A stretch of DNA of 64,000 nt. It comes from JANQFM01 sp035471925 (GTDB lineage: Bacteria; Acidobacteriota; UBA6911; RPQK01; DATIPO01). Positions 52,387-59,934 of the stretch are shown piece after piece; positions within the stretch are counted from its first letter, which is position 1; every line of letters starts with the position of its first letter. The stretch is from contig DATIPO010000264.1 in assembly GCA_035471925.1 (NCBI GenBank), forward strand, positions 14,171 through 78,170, in the 5' to 3' direction. Both the position numbers and the translations under genes were made by a program. Under the pieces are notes generated by a model that was not told where the DNA came from, ran no database searches, and saw only the letters and a program-made list of their open reading frames with translations.

Positions 52387-52617
52387 CCGGCAGGCCCAGC
52401 CAAGGTGGAACTGAGACTCGGTCGCAATCTGACCTCTGGACAAGCCGTGTGCGGTGAGCAACGGTCCATCTCAACTCCATCTTTGTCCGGCCCGAAAAAG
52501 AGGGACAGCGCGAGGTTCAGGGTGCAAAGCGAGGCCCTGGGCCAGTGGCTAAAGCCCAACTGAGCACCGCTGCCAGCTTGGACCGAGGAGAGGCGCCGGA
52601 CGACGACTGACCGCGAC

Positions 52618-52646
52618 TTGTCGGCAGGACCCAGGGACTATAAAAT
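52618..52646 (+). promoter_or_regulatory. Promoter of the NupG-like transporter gene
   Basis: TTGTCG (52618-52623), 17-bp spacer, TAAAAT (52641-52646; TATAAA is embedded too). Only 8 nt separate it from ATG 52655 and no ribosome-binding site is seen, so the mRNA is probably leaderless. Confidence 0.6.
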
Positions 52647-52654
52647 CGCGCGCC

Positions 52655-53878
52655 ATGGATTTCACCTTGCGAGTGCGCTTGAGCGCCATGATGTTCCTGG
52701 AGTTCTTTATCTGGGGCGCATGGTCGGTGACCATGGGCACCTACCTTAACGAGATCGGTTTTCAGGGGACCGAAATCAGCCGCGCCTACAGCACCACGGC
52801 TTGGGCCGCCATCCTTTCGCCCTTCTTCGTGGGACTGGTGGCCGACCGCTTCTTCGCCGGACAGAAGGTGATGGGCGTGCTCCATCTCTTGGGAGCAGCC
52901 TTGCTCTACTACGCTTCCACCGTGACCGACCCCGGATTCTTCTTCTGGGTGCTGCTGGGCTACGCGCTTTGCTACATGCCCACGCTGGCACTGGTCAACG
53001 CCATTTCTTTCTATCAGATGAAAGAGCCCGAGAAGGAATTCCCGTCGGTGCGGGTCTTGGGAACCATCGGATGGATCGTAGCCGGATTGATCATTTCGAC
53101 CCTGGAAGGCGGCTTCGGCCTGGTGGGCATCGAGGCCACAGCCACGCCCATGCGTCTGGCTGCCGGTGCCTCGGCCCTGCTGGGACTCTACTCCTTCACG
53201 CTGCCTCACACGCCTCCCGCTTCGGCCGGCAAGTCGGTCAGCATCGCCGAGGTCCTGGGCCTGGACGCCCTGCGCCTCATGAAGGAACGGCCCTTCGCGG
53301 TCTTCATCCTCAGCTCGCTGCTGATCTCCATCCCGCTGGCCTTCTATTACAACTTCACCAACCTCTTCCTCAACGAGAGCGGCATGCAGGCCGTAGCCGC
53401 CAAGATGACCTTGGGCCAAGCCTCGGAAATCATCTTCATGCTGGTCATGCCCTTTTTCTTCCGCCGCCTGGGCGTCAAGTACATGTTGCTTGTGGGAATG
53501 CTGGCTTGGGCCGTCCGCTACGTGCTCTTCGCCTTCGGCAATAACGAGGCTCTGGTGTGGATGTTCTATTTCGGAATCATACTTCATGGCGTGTGCTATG
53601 ACTTTTTCTTCGTCACCGGGCAGATCTATGTCGACAAGAAGGCCCCTCCGGGACTGCGGTCCAGCGCCCAGGGATTCATCACGCTCATCACCTACGGAGT
53701 GGGCATGGTCATCGGAGCCTGGGTCTCGGGACGTATCGTGCAAGGCAACGAAGTGCTGCTCAACGGAGAAGTCAGCGGGCACCAGTGGACCGATATTTGG
53801 ATCCAGCCTGCGGTGATGGCCGGCGCTGTGGCCCTGGCCTTCGCGCTGCTCTTCAACGAGAAACGCATCCGCGGCTAA
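52655..53878 (+). CDS. NupG-like major facilitator superfamily transporter (nucleoside:H+ symporter family)
   Basis: A 12-helix membrane protein of 407 residues. The opening (LRVRLSAMMFLEFFIWGAWSVTMGTYL) and GVCYDFFFVTGQIYVDKKAPPGLRSSAQGF in the C-terminal half match the nucleoside:H+ symporter group of the MFS. The aromatic-rich segment before the last helix pair is well conserved. It would import nucleosides or related small solutes using the proton gradient. No nucleoside catabolic gene is nearby. Its own leaderless promoter suggests a single-gene unit. Confidence 0.88.
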   Translation: MDFTLRVRLSAMMFLEFFIWGAWSVTMGTYLNEIGFQGTEISRAYSTTAWAAILSPFFVGLVADRFFAGQKVMGVLHLLGAALLYYASTVTDPGFFFWVLLGYALCYMPTLALVNAISFYQMKEPEKEFPSVRVLGTIGWIVAGLIISTLEGGFGLVGIEATATPMRLAAGASALLGLYSFTLPHTPPASAGKSVSIAEVLGLDALRLMKERPFAVFILSSLLISIPLAFYYNFTNLFLNESGMQAVAAKMTLGQASEIIFMLVMPFFFRRLGVKYMLLVGMLAWAVRYVLFAFGNNEALVWMFYFGIILHGVCYDFFFVTGQIYVDKKAPPGLRSSAQGFITLITYGVGMVIGAWVSGRIVQGNEVLLNGEVSGHQWTDIWIQPAVMAGAVALAFALLFNEKRIRG

Positions 53879-53963
53879 CCCGCATTTCTCAGGGGTGGTC
53901 CGCTGCGGATGCCGCATCCATCCGCGCTGACTGCGCTGCCCTCGGTCGGCCAATCATCAGACC

Positions 53964-54118
53964 AAGCTGAGGCTCGCTGTAAGCGAGCCGTGGACCAGCC
54001 CGGCACCTGTGTAACAAGTCAAGTCGGGGCTCGCTGTAGGCAAGCCATGGCCCAGCCGAGGGTCAGCCGGCGTCGAGCGCAGCGAGACGAAGGCGCCACC
54101 CCGGGTCAAGCCGCGAAT
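53964..54118. repeat. Intergenic repeat cluster, including copy B of the dispersed repeat
   Basis: This fills most of the roughly 308-bp gap between the NupG-like gene and speD. GGCTCGCTGTAAGCGAGCC (53971-53989, a perfect 7-bp palindromic stem) recurs with three changes at 54028-54046. Each is followed by TGGMCCAGCC, so the unit repeats with a 57-bp period. From 54028 onward the sequence aligns with the element at 661-757 near the other end of the window. No ORF of interest is present. Confidence 0.65.
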
Positions 54119-54186
54119 TCCCTGAACGCTGAAAGCGTGCAATAACGTCAGGCGTCGGCTCGATTTCGAGGTGCTGCACCAGCGGT

Positions 54187-54570
54187 CTAGCGCAGCCCGC
54201 GCAGGATGATCCGCATCTGGGAGTCGCGGGCCTGGAAGAGAGATTCCAGGGTACGGGTGAGTTCTTGGGGAGAGAGGACATCTCCGCAGGTGAAGACGTC
54301 GAGCGCGGCGTAGCCTTCTTCGGGCCAGGTGTGGACAGCCAGGTGACTCTCGGCGATGACAACCACTCCGCTCACGCCCTGCGGACTGAAACGGTGCAGG
54401 ACCGTCTCCACCACCGTGGCCCCGCAACGCTGAGCGGCCTCGACCAGAGCCTTTTCAACCTTCCCGGCGTCGTCGAGCATCTCGCGCCCGCATCCGTAGA
54501 GATCGATGAGGACTTGGCGTCCCAATGCCTCTCGTTCATCGAGCACGGCCTCTTCCCGGCGTCTTTCCAT
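54187..54570 (-). CDS. speD: S-adenosylmethionine decarboxylase proenzyme
   Basis: A protein of 127 residues of the short bacterial class that self-cleaves to a pyruvoyl enzyme. The cleavage site Glu74-Ser75 sits in ESHLAVHTWPE, and the partner residues in LDVFTCGD include the catalytic Cys. It makes decarboxylated SAM, the aminopropyl donor for spermidine. I choose ATG 54570; the GTG one codon earlier is equivalent. No spermidine synthase gene follows in this window. A promoter with a very short leader lies just upstream. Confidence 0.94.
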   Translation of the reverse strand: MERRREEAVLDEREALGRQVLIDLYGCGREMLDDAGKVEKALVEAAQRCGATVVETVLHRFSPQGVSGVVVIAESHLAVHTWPEEGYAALDVFTCGDVLSPQELTRTLESLFQARDSQMRIILRGLR

Positions 54571-54578
54571 CACGTCTC

Positions 54579-54608
54579 AACATACGTGCATCGGGCCGCT
54601 AAATTCAA
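54579..54608 (-). promoter_or_regulatory. Promoter of speD
   Basis: Minus-strand TTGAAT (54608-54603), 18-bp spacer, TATGTT (54584-54579). The -10 ends 8 nt before ATG 54570, again predicting a leaderless or nearly leaderless message. Confidence 0.5.
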
Positions 54609-54989
54609 CCTGCCGTCAAGAAATCCCCATCAGGACCAAGGCATCTCGATCAGCCGAGGAAGTGTCCTGCGAGCAACAGGACCATGAGATCACCCCATGA
54701 GATCATGACGGGGCCGGCGGCTCGCCGGCGTCGGCCAGGGAAGCGCAGACCTGCTGCAACAGGTGAACCGTCCGCCCTGCGGAGAAAAACCGCCGTGGAA
54801 AATGTGGACACTGGTTTGAATAGGGCTCGCTCGTTTGAAGGGTTTCCGATCTCTTCCCACGGCCTTCGAGACGAATGTGAGGCCATTCAGCGCTCGGCGG
54901 TCCCTGCGCGAGGGCCGCAGCACCACGGCCCTCGCGTTGTTCTCACGCGGCAAAGGAGGAATCGCCGCGGAGATTCGAGAATCCGCCCA
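54609..54989. other. Structured intergenic region
   Basis: No convincing gene in these roughly 380 bp. It holds a perfect 7-bp hairpin GCCGGCG-GCT-CGCCGGC (54713-54729), a repeated ATGAGATCA (54683 and 54698 areas), and a perfect 11-bp hairpin at 54907-54936. The open frame rightward from 54684 has no family resemblance and crosses the opposite-strand gene. Confidence 0.5.
54907..54936 (-). terminator. Strong hairpin downstream of the Arg/Tyr-rich exported protein gene
   Basis: A perfect 11-bp inverted repeat CGCGAGGGCCG/CGGCCCTCGCG with an 8-nt loop, 54 nt past the stop at 54990 on the minus strand. No U-tract follows on that strand, so the terminator call is tentative. Confidence 0.5.
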
Positions 54990-55460
54990 TCATCGCCAGT
55001 CTCCGTAAATGACTCTGACGACGTCCCTGGCCACGCGGTCGACTTCATGGGCATGTCCCCGGTTGATGACGCGCCGGTACTCATCGACTACGTACCAGTC
55101 GTAATGCCGGCTGTAGCGTCCGCAGCGGTTGATGTAGCCCTTACGCGCATCGAGGCGGACCGTGTAGTCCCAGCGGGGCCCGTAATCGTCTCGGTAAAAG
55201 CGATTGGAGAACCGTCGGTAGCGCGGGTGCCGCGAGTGCCTCGAACGGCGTGAGCGCTGATGCTCGTAGCGGAAGTCGATTTGCAGATAGCTGCGGCGGG
55301 CCCGCACGTCGAAGAGGTAGGCGACATGGTCCAGCTCATAGGGCGTGAAGTCGTGGGGGTCGGTCACCACGCCCACCAGGGGGCCGTGTTCAGCTTGCGA
55401 GATGAGACCAAAGAGAAAGAAAAAGGCGAGGGACAGAAGCGTCAATCGGGCAAGTTTCAT
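54990..55460 (-). CDS. Exported Arg/His/Tyr-rich protein of unknown function
   Basis: A protein of 156 residues. A signal peptide (LTLLSLAFFFLFGLISQAEH) is followed by a region with LVGVVTDPHDFTPYELDHVAYLFDVR. Then comes a strongly basic stretch rich in Arg, His, Ser and Tyr (about 70-95, HQRSRRSRHSRHPRYRR), and a tail with RLDARKGYINRCGRY and YDWYVVDEYRRVIN. It has GGAGG 7 nt before the ATG, so it is a real gene. The basic patch may bind nucleic acid, anionic polymer or peptidoglycan, but this is speculation. No recognised family. Confidence 0.75.
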   Translation of the reverse strand: MKLARLTLLSLAFFFLFGLISQAEHGPLVGVVTDPHDFTPYELDHVAYLFDVRARRSYLQIDFRYEHQRSRRSRHSRHPRYRRFSNRFYRDDYGPRWDYTVRLDARKGYINRCGRYSRHYDWYVVDEYRRVINRGHAHEVDRVARDVVRVIYGDWR

Positions 55461-55588
55461 GTGATAGCCTCCACCCTCTTTGGATGGACGAAGTCAAGGA
55501 CCGGTTCAATGACCAATGGGGACGCTGAGCCAGCCATACTGCCCGAGCGTCTCAAGTCCCTCACCTTCGTTGGCCGCCGAGCGGCCCC

Positions 55589-57700
55589 TTAGAAAACCGG
55601 ATCGAAGGCCAGGCGCAGACTCGTCCGCGGGTCGCGCAAACGCGACAAACCGGAGACGGTCTGAGTGAGGACGTCCTCCATGCGCAGGGGGTTCCAGGCC
55701 GCCACCAGCCGGGCCGCGGGAAGCTGGGCGGGCAGCTTGATGCGCAACTCGCCTCCTAAAGAAGCTCTCCACACGCCATTGGTCGTCTCCGCCAAACGGA
55801 AGCCCTCGGCCGGATGCATGGCGAAGTTGATGCCGGAGTCGAAAAACGGCGCCAGGACGAAGGTCTCGTTGAGAGGAACCTCGTACTCTGAGTTAAAGGC
55901 AAAGAGCGTGTCGCCTCCCAGCGGACGTAAGCCCTCGTCCTCCAGCCTCCAGGGGCCTGAGGTCGTGCTGGAGAACCCGCGCACGGTATCGGCGTCGGTG
56001 AAAAGACGCTCAGACAGCAGTTGGCTCCCTTCACCGAAGTGCGAATAGGCTGCCTGAAAGCGAAATCTGAAACGTCCTTGCAAGGGGGCCTCCAGTCCCT
56101 CGCGGCGGAATTCCAGGCGCGGACTCCAGTTCCAGGCCTGGGAGGGATCATCGAAGAAAGAGACGCGGCTGGATACCCGCAACGAATCGATCCAGTCAGA
56201 GTCTGGAGACGCTTCCTGCCGCCAGGTCCAGAACGGACGCAGGACCACCCTCCGGCTCAGGGGCCGGTTGGGACGGCTCAGCCAGGACACGGCGAAATCG
56301 CTCCCGGCCTCATGAGCCGAGCGGACGCGGTAGGCGGCCACGCCGGAGAATCCCGTCTCGTCGGTGCGGAAGAAGTCCTGCACCTGCTCGTCAACGCTGG
56401 AAAGGCGCAGCCCGGTGTGGCGGCGAAAGAAGCGCAGCGCGAAGCGGACGGGAAGATCGGTGCCCAGCAAGTAGCGCGAGGCGATGCCCACGGCGGCTCC
56501 GGTGGCCCCGCCTCCGTGCTCGACGCTGAGTCCCAGTTCTTCTCCCAGCCCCATCCAGTTGGCCACGGTCAAAAGCAGGGTGACTTGCAGTCCGCCCAAG
56601 TCGTTGCGGCTCAGGGAGTAGAAAAAGCCGCGCGGCTTCTTTTCTTCCAGGTGAATGACGACTTCAACGCGCTCATCCGCCTCGTCGATGGTCAATTCCA
56701 CGTCCTGATCGGTAAGGGGACGTTTGAGGACTCCGGTGGAATTCAGCTTGGCCAGGCTCCTGGCCATCAGACGCGGATCGAAGCGCCGCTCCTCCTCTAA
56801 CTCCATCTCACGCCGGTAAAAACTGTCGGGATACCGGTCGTGGCCCTGAAAACGGATGAAGCTGACGTCCAGCGGCGGATAGAGAGAGAATTTCACGCGA
56901 TGATGGACCAGCGCCGCATCAGCATCAAAGCGCTGCAAAATCTGAAACTCCCGGATTAGCCGTCCCTCAGAGGCAAAGTGGGTACCCACTTGACGGCGGT
57001 ACTCCAGTAGCCGTCTTTCGCTGTAGTATTCGCCTTCCACGGGGTCGGGCAGTCCCAAGCCCTGCAGGACAGGGGGACGCTGCAAACTCCCGAAACGGAA
57101 GCGCGGCCCTTCCTCCACCTTGATCTCGAGGCGGACGCGCAGCTTGCTGACCTGCTGGAAAGGCAGGGGGAAGTAGCTGCGCTCCAAGGTTTCCTGCACT
57201 TGCAGCTTTCCCCGTTCAGCAACCACCAACGGGTAGCCCGTGTCGCGGTAACGCTGACGGACCGCTTCCAGCCGCTCTTCCAGCAGGCCGAAATCGAGGC
57301 GTCCGCCGAGGTCCAGAGTCTGGGCCAGCTCTTCATCGGAGAAGGCCTGATTGCCTTCGAAGTCCAGCCAGCCCAAGTCCGCGCGCGGACCCTCCACGAC
57401 CCGCAAGCAGCTATGACCGTCCTCTGCCTCGCGTTCCACCCGGGCCAGGGGATAGCCCTGATCCTGGTAATATTGTCGCAGCAGGCGTTCGCCCCGCTCC
57501 CAGTCGTCTCGGGTCATTGCCTGGGCCTCGCCGAGGTCGATTCCCTTTTCTTCCAAGTGGTCCAGCAGGCGGTCCGGCGAGATCGAGTCCGCACCCGTCA
57601 GGCAGACGGCGCTTGAAGAGTCCGCAAGGGTCTCTTGCAGCAGAGCCGGCATGAGACTGGCCCACGTCCACAGCGTCAGCACACAAAGCTTGGCTTTCAT
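55589..57700 (-). CDS. Omp85-family outer-membrane protein with POTRA domains
   Basis: A protein of 703 residues with a signal peptide (LCVLTLWTWASLMPALLQETLA). Several POTRA-like repeats fill residues 30-360 (pattern LGWLDFEGNQAFSDEEL, VSFIRFQGHDRYPDSFYRREMEL). A 16-strand-type beta-barrel with RGF (DTVRGFSSTTSGP), the conserved loop motif of Omp85 proteins, leads to a final F (AFDPVF). It is shorter than typical BamA (about 800 residues) and has an atypical N-terminus with one Cys pair. A TamA-like or accessory assembly/secretion pore is as likely as BamA itself. No lipoprotein or Skp gene flanks it. Confidence 0.85.
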   Translation of the reverse strand: MKAKLCVLTLWTWASLMPALLQETLADSSSAVCLTGADSISPDRLLDHLEEKGIDLGEAQAMTRDDWERGERLLRQYYQDQGYPLARVEREAEDGHSCLRVVEGPRADLGWLDFEGNQAFSDEELAQTLDLGGRLDFGLLEERLEAVRQRYRDTGYPLVVAERGKLQVQETLERSYFPLPFQQVSKLRVRLEIKVEEGPRFRFGSLQRPPVLQGLGLPDPVEGEYYSERRLLEYRRQVGTHFASEGRLIREFQILQRFDADAALVHHRVKFSLYPPLDVSFIRFQGHDRYPDSFYRREMELEEERRFDPRLMARSLAKLNSTGVLKRPLTDQDVELTIDEADERVEVVIHLEEKKPRGFFYSLSRNDLGGLQVTLLLTVANWMGLGEELGLSVEHGGGATGAAVGIASRYLLGTDLPVRFALRFFRRHTGLRLSSVDEQVQDFFRTDETGFSGVAAYRVRSAHEAGSDFAVSWLSRPNRPLSRRVVLRPFWTWRQEASPDSDWIDSLRVSSRVSFFDDPSQAWNWSPRLEFRREGLEAPLQGRFRFRFQAAYSHFGEGSQLLSERLFTDADTVRGFSSTTSGPWRLEDEGLRPLGGDTLFAFNSEYEVPLNETFVLAPFFDSGINFAMHPAEGFRLAETTNGVWRASLGGELRIKLPAQLPAARLVAAWNPLRMEDVLTQTVSGLSRLRDPRTSLRLAFDPVF

Positions 57701-57808
57701 GATTTTGAGCTTTGGATGCAGCCGGACTGCTGCGAGTTCAAGAGAATCGAAAGCCTTGGGCGGAAGCCGGGTCGGCTGGGACGGGAAAGCTCACTCCGGG
57801 CAGCGCCC

Positions 57809-58738
57809 TTAAGGCATGCCCTCTTCGGAGGTCTCGGCGTAGTACCCTTCGCGGTGGCGCAGCCGCATGTCGCCCTTCTTCTTGAGCTTGACTCTGATCT
57901 TGCGGTACTTGCCGTCCTTGGCGTCGTTGGTGGGATTGTAGACCAGCAGGTACTGACTGCGCAGTTCCTTATTGATCTTGTCGAAAGATTCTTCCAGCTT
58001 ACCCACCGAATAAGGGAAGAGAGCCAGTCCGCCGGTCTTCTCGCTCAACTTCTCAAGGGTGTTCCAGCCCTTCTTGCGCTGATCGGCACCGAAGCGGTTG
58101 GTGCCCACCGAGTAGATGGAGACCTCGTTGCGCAAGGCCATTTCCAGCGCCTCGTCGCGCGAGCGTCGGCTGTCGCGGTCCATTCCGTCGGTAATGAGCA
58201 AGATCACCTTGCGGTCCTGCCCCCGCCCCAGGGACATCTTGTCCAGCGAGACCCGGTAGATGGCGTCGAAGAGGGCCGTGCCTCCGCCCGCCCGCAGGTT
58301 GTCGATGGCCCGGGCGAGCATCGAAGGACGGTCGGTAAAGTCCTGAACCAAGTTAACGCCGCGGTCGAATTCCACCAGCAGAGCCCGGTCTTTGCGCTGC
58401 ATGAGCGAGAGGACGAACTGACGTGCTGCTTGCTTCTCGAAGTCCAACTGGGTGCGGACGCTCTGGCTGGTGTCCAAGATCAGCGCCATCTGCAGAGGCA
58501 GATCGGTGGGATTGTCGAAGTTGGTGATCTCCTGGCGCTCTCCGTTCTCATAGATCTCGAAACGCTCTTGCGGAAGGTCGGTGACAAAGCGGCCGTTCTT
58601 GTCGGTCACCGTGACGATAACGTTGACGCGTTCAACTTCCACCCGGATGACTTGATCGTCTCCAGCCTCCTGCCCAACCAGCGCTGCCGCCCCCGCCAAC
58701 AGGACCAGCAGCAGCCCACACACACTTCTCTTCAGCAT
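57809..58738 (-). CDS. VWFA-related Acidobacterial domain protein
   Basis: An exported protein of 309 residues with a signal peptide (SVCGLLLVLLAGAAALVGQEA). It has a short beta domain with IRVEVERVNVIVTVTDKNGRFVTDLPQERFEIYENGERQ, then a von Willebrand A domain with MIDAS motif DTSQS (LILDTSQSVRTQ) and ILLITDGMDRDSRRSRDEA. The layout matches the VWFA-related Acidobacterial domain family, very abundant in that phylum but of unknown role, probably metal-dependent adhesion or assembly. A TAGAGT box ends 6 nt before the ATG. Confidence 0.92.
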   Translation of the reverse strand: MLKRSVCGLLLVLLAGAAALVGQEAGDDQVIRVEVERVNVIVTVTDKNGRFVTDLPQERFEIYENGERQEITNFDNPTDLPLQMALILDTSQSVRTQLDFEKQAARQFVLSLMQRKDRALLVEFDRGVNLVQDFTDRPSMLARAIDNLRAGGGTALFDAIYRVSLDKMSLGRGQDRKVILLITDGMDRDSRRSRDEALEMALRNEVSIYSVGTNRFGADQRKKGWNTLEKLSEKTGGLALFPYSVGKLEESFDKINKELRSQYLLVYNPTNDAKDGKYRKIRVKLKKKGDMRLRHREGYYAETSEEGMP

Positions 58739-58744
58739 CTCAAT

Positions 58745-58750
58745 ACTCTA
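58745..58750 (-). promoter_or_regulatory. -10 box of the VWA gene, implying a leaderless mRNA
   Basis: TAGAGT (minus strand) ends 6 nt before ATG 58738; no ribosome-binding site lies between. Confidence 0.35.
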
Positions 58751-58925
58751 CACGAAAAGTCCCGTTGGCCGCGTCGGCCCATATTGTTTTGAAACCTGTG
58801 GCGGGAAACGGAATCATTATCAATACTCGCCGGACAGCCGGCGGCGCTTGAGTCAGCAAATTGAACAAGCGCAGCACCGCAGCCGTAAGGAAAACCGACT
58901 GAAGAAACGGTCGGCGGTGGCCGAA

Positions 58926-59282
58926 ATGGACTACAGAGGGGGAAGAATAGAAACGCCTCAACCGGAGGATTCGCGGCGGCACGCGGATCACAGATACGAG
59001 ATGAACGCCAAACTGAATCTGATCACTCTCAACCACCTTGAGTTCTTCTGCCAGCAGAACCAGCTCATGGTCAAAGGGCGGACTCGAGGCGGGCAAGAGC
59101 TCTGGGTCAGTCCCCTGGGAGCCCACTCGGGCGACCTCTCCTACGAGCAGATCGACGACGCGCTGGGAGGCATCTCCACCTTCGAGTTGCGCGAACTGCT
59201 CTCTCGCGACGATTCTTCCCGCGTCTCCTACTTCGTCAGCCGCAACGAATTGGAACGGGAACTCGATCACCTCATCCACTAA
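58926..59282 (+). CDS. Small cytosolic protein of unknown function
   Basis: A protein of 118 residues from ATG 58926, or 93 from ATG 59001, which begins MNAKLNLITLNHLEFF. An even longer frame starts with TTG at 58848. The upstream residues are hydrophilic and look less like protein, so the shorter form may be the true one. The C-terminal half has a regular helical pattern (LSYEQIDDALGGISTFELRELL, VSRNELERELDHLIH). No signal, membrane segment or known motif. Next to another unknown gene on the same strand that has its own promoter. Confidence 0.55.
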   Translation: MDYRGGRIETPQPEDSRRHADHRYEMNAKLNLITLNHLEFFCQQNQLMVKGRTRGGQELWVSPLGAHSGDLSYEQIDDALGGISTFELRELLSRDDSSRVSYFVSRNELERELDHLIH

Positions 59283-59303
59283 GCACGGCGGGCCGTTCCG
59301 GCA

Positions 59304-59332
59304 TTGCTCAGACCCGTCCGGTCCCTTACAAT
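59304..59332 (+). promoter_or_regulatory. Promoter of the unknown gene at 59341
   Basis: TTGCTC (59304-59309), 17-bp spacer, TACAAT (59327-59332). The -10 ends 8 nt before the ATG and no Shine-Dalgarno fits, a good leaderless candidate. Confidence 0.6.
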
Positions 59333-59340
59333 GGCCCGCC

Positions 59341-59934
59341 ATGAGCGCTGACGACAAGGCACGGCGGATCGACGACATCCTCTACCGTGTCATCGAACAC
59401 TGGTACCGGCGTGTCGCCTCGAACTACGTCACTGAAGACGACTCCAAGGAACTGGGCCTGGAACCTGAAATCAAGCGTTTCCACGAACCCGCCAAGCACC
59501 GCATCAAGTTCGCCCGCGCCCACGAACTCGACGTCACCTACGGCCTGCAGGTCAAGGAGCGGGCCGACATAATCTTCATCGTGGCCAGTGTCAACAACAA
59601 GTCCAAGGGCTTCGACTACCGCACCTACGTCGACCGTCTCCAAAAGCAATATTGGAGGGCCCGCAGCGACAAGCCCTGGACGGAACCCGAGGTCGATCAT
59701 TATGCCTTCTCAGACCTGCTGGCCTTCGAGCCGGTGCTGGACGAGTCAGTGGAGGTCGAGTCGCGCCTGAGCAAGGCCGACATCATCCGTCAGTATTTCG
59801 AGGTGACCCCCAAAGGCGCCCAATTGCTGGAGGACCGGGAAGACCTCTTCTCCGACTTGGTCGACGAGTACTGTCTGGCGCCCATGAAGCGCATCTACGC
59901 CGAGTGCTACCGCGAAACCGAGCCCGGCGACTGA
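59341..59934 (+). CDS. Cytosolic protein of unknown function
   Basis: A protein of 197 residues starting MSADDKARRIDDILYRVIEHWYRR. It is rich in charged residues, without signal peptide or membrane helices. Conserved-looking blocks are YGLQVKERADIIFIVASVNNKSKGFDYRTYVDRLQKQYW and IIRQYFEVTPKGAQLLEDREDLF. A longer open frame from 59038 is the previous gene read out of frame and is rejected. Its stop TGA directly abuts the stop of the opposite-strand deacylase-like gene (TGATCA at the junction), so there is no room for a terminator. I do not recognise the family. Confidence 0.7.
   Translation: MSADDKARRIDDILYRVIEHWYRRVASNYVTEDDSKELGLEPEIKRFHEPAKHRIKFARAHELDVTYGLQVKERADIIFIVASVNNKSKGFDYRTYVDRLQKQYWRARSDKPWTEPEVDHYAFSDLLAFEPVLDESVEVESRLSKADIIRQYFEVTPKGAQLLEDREDLFSDLVDEYCLAPMKRIYAECYRETEPGD

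Noticed and set aside
54684..55253. Plus-strand open frame across the intergenic gap and the Arg/Tyr-rich gene
   Set aside because: No ribosome-binding site, no motif, low-complexity composition, and it overlaps a gene with a clean signal peptide and Shine-Dalgarno on the other strand.
59038..59340. Extended start for the unknown gene at 59341
   Set aside because: The extension is an out-of-frame reading of the preceding gene and crosses the promoter at 59304-59332.
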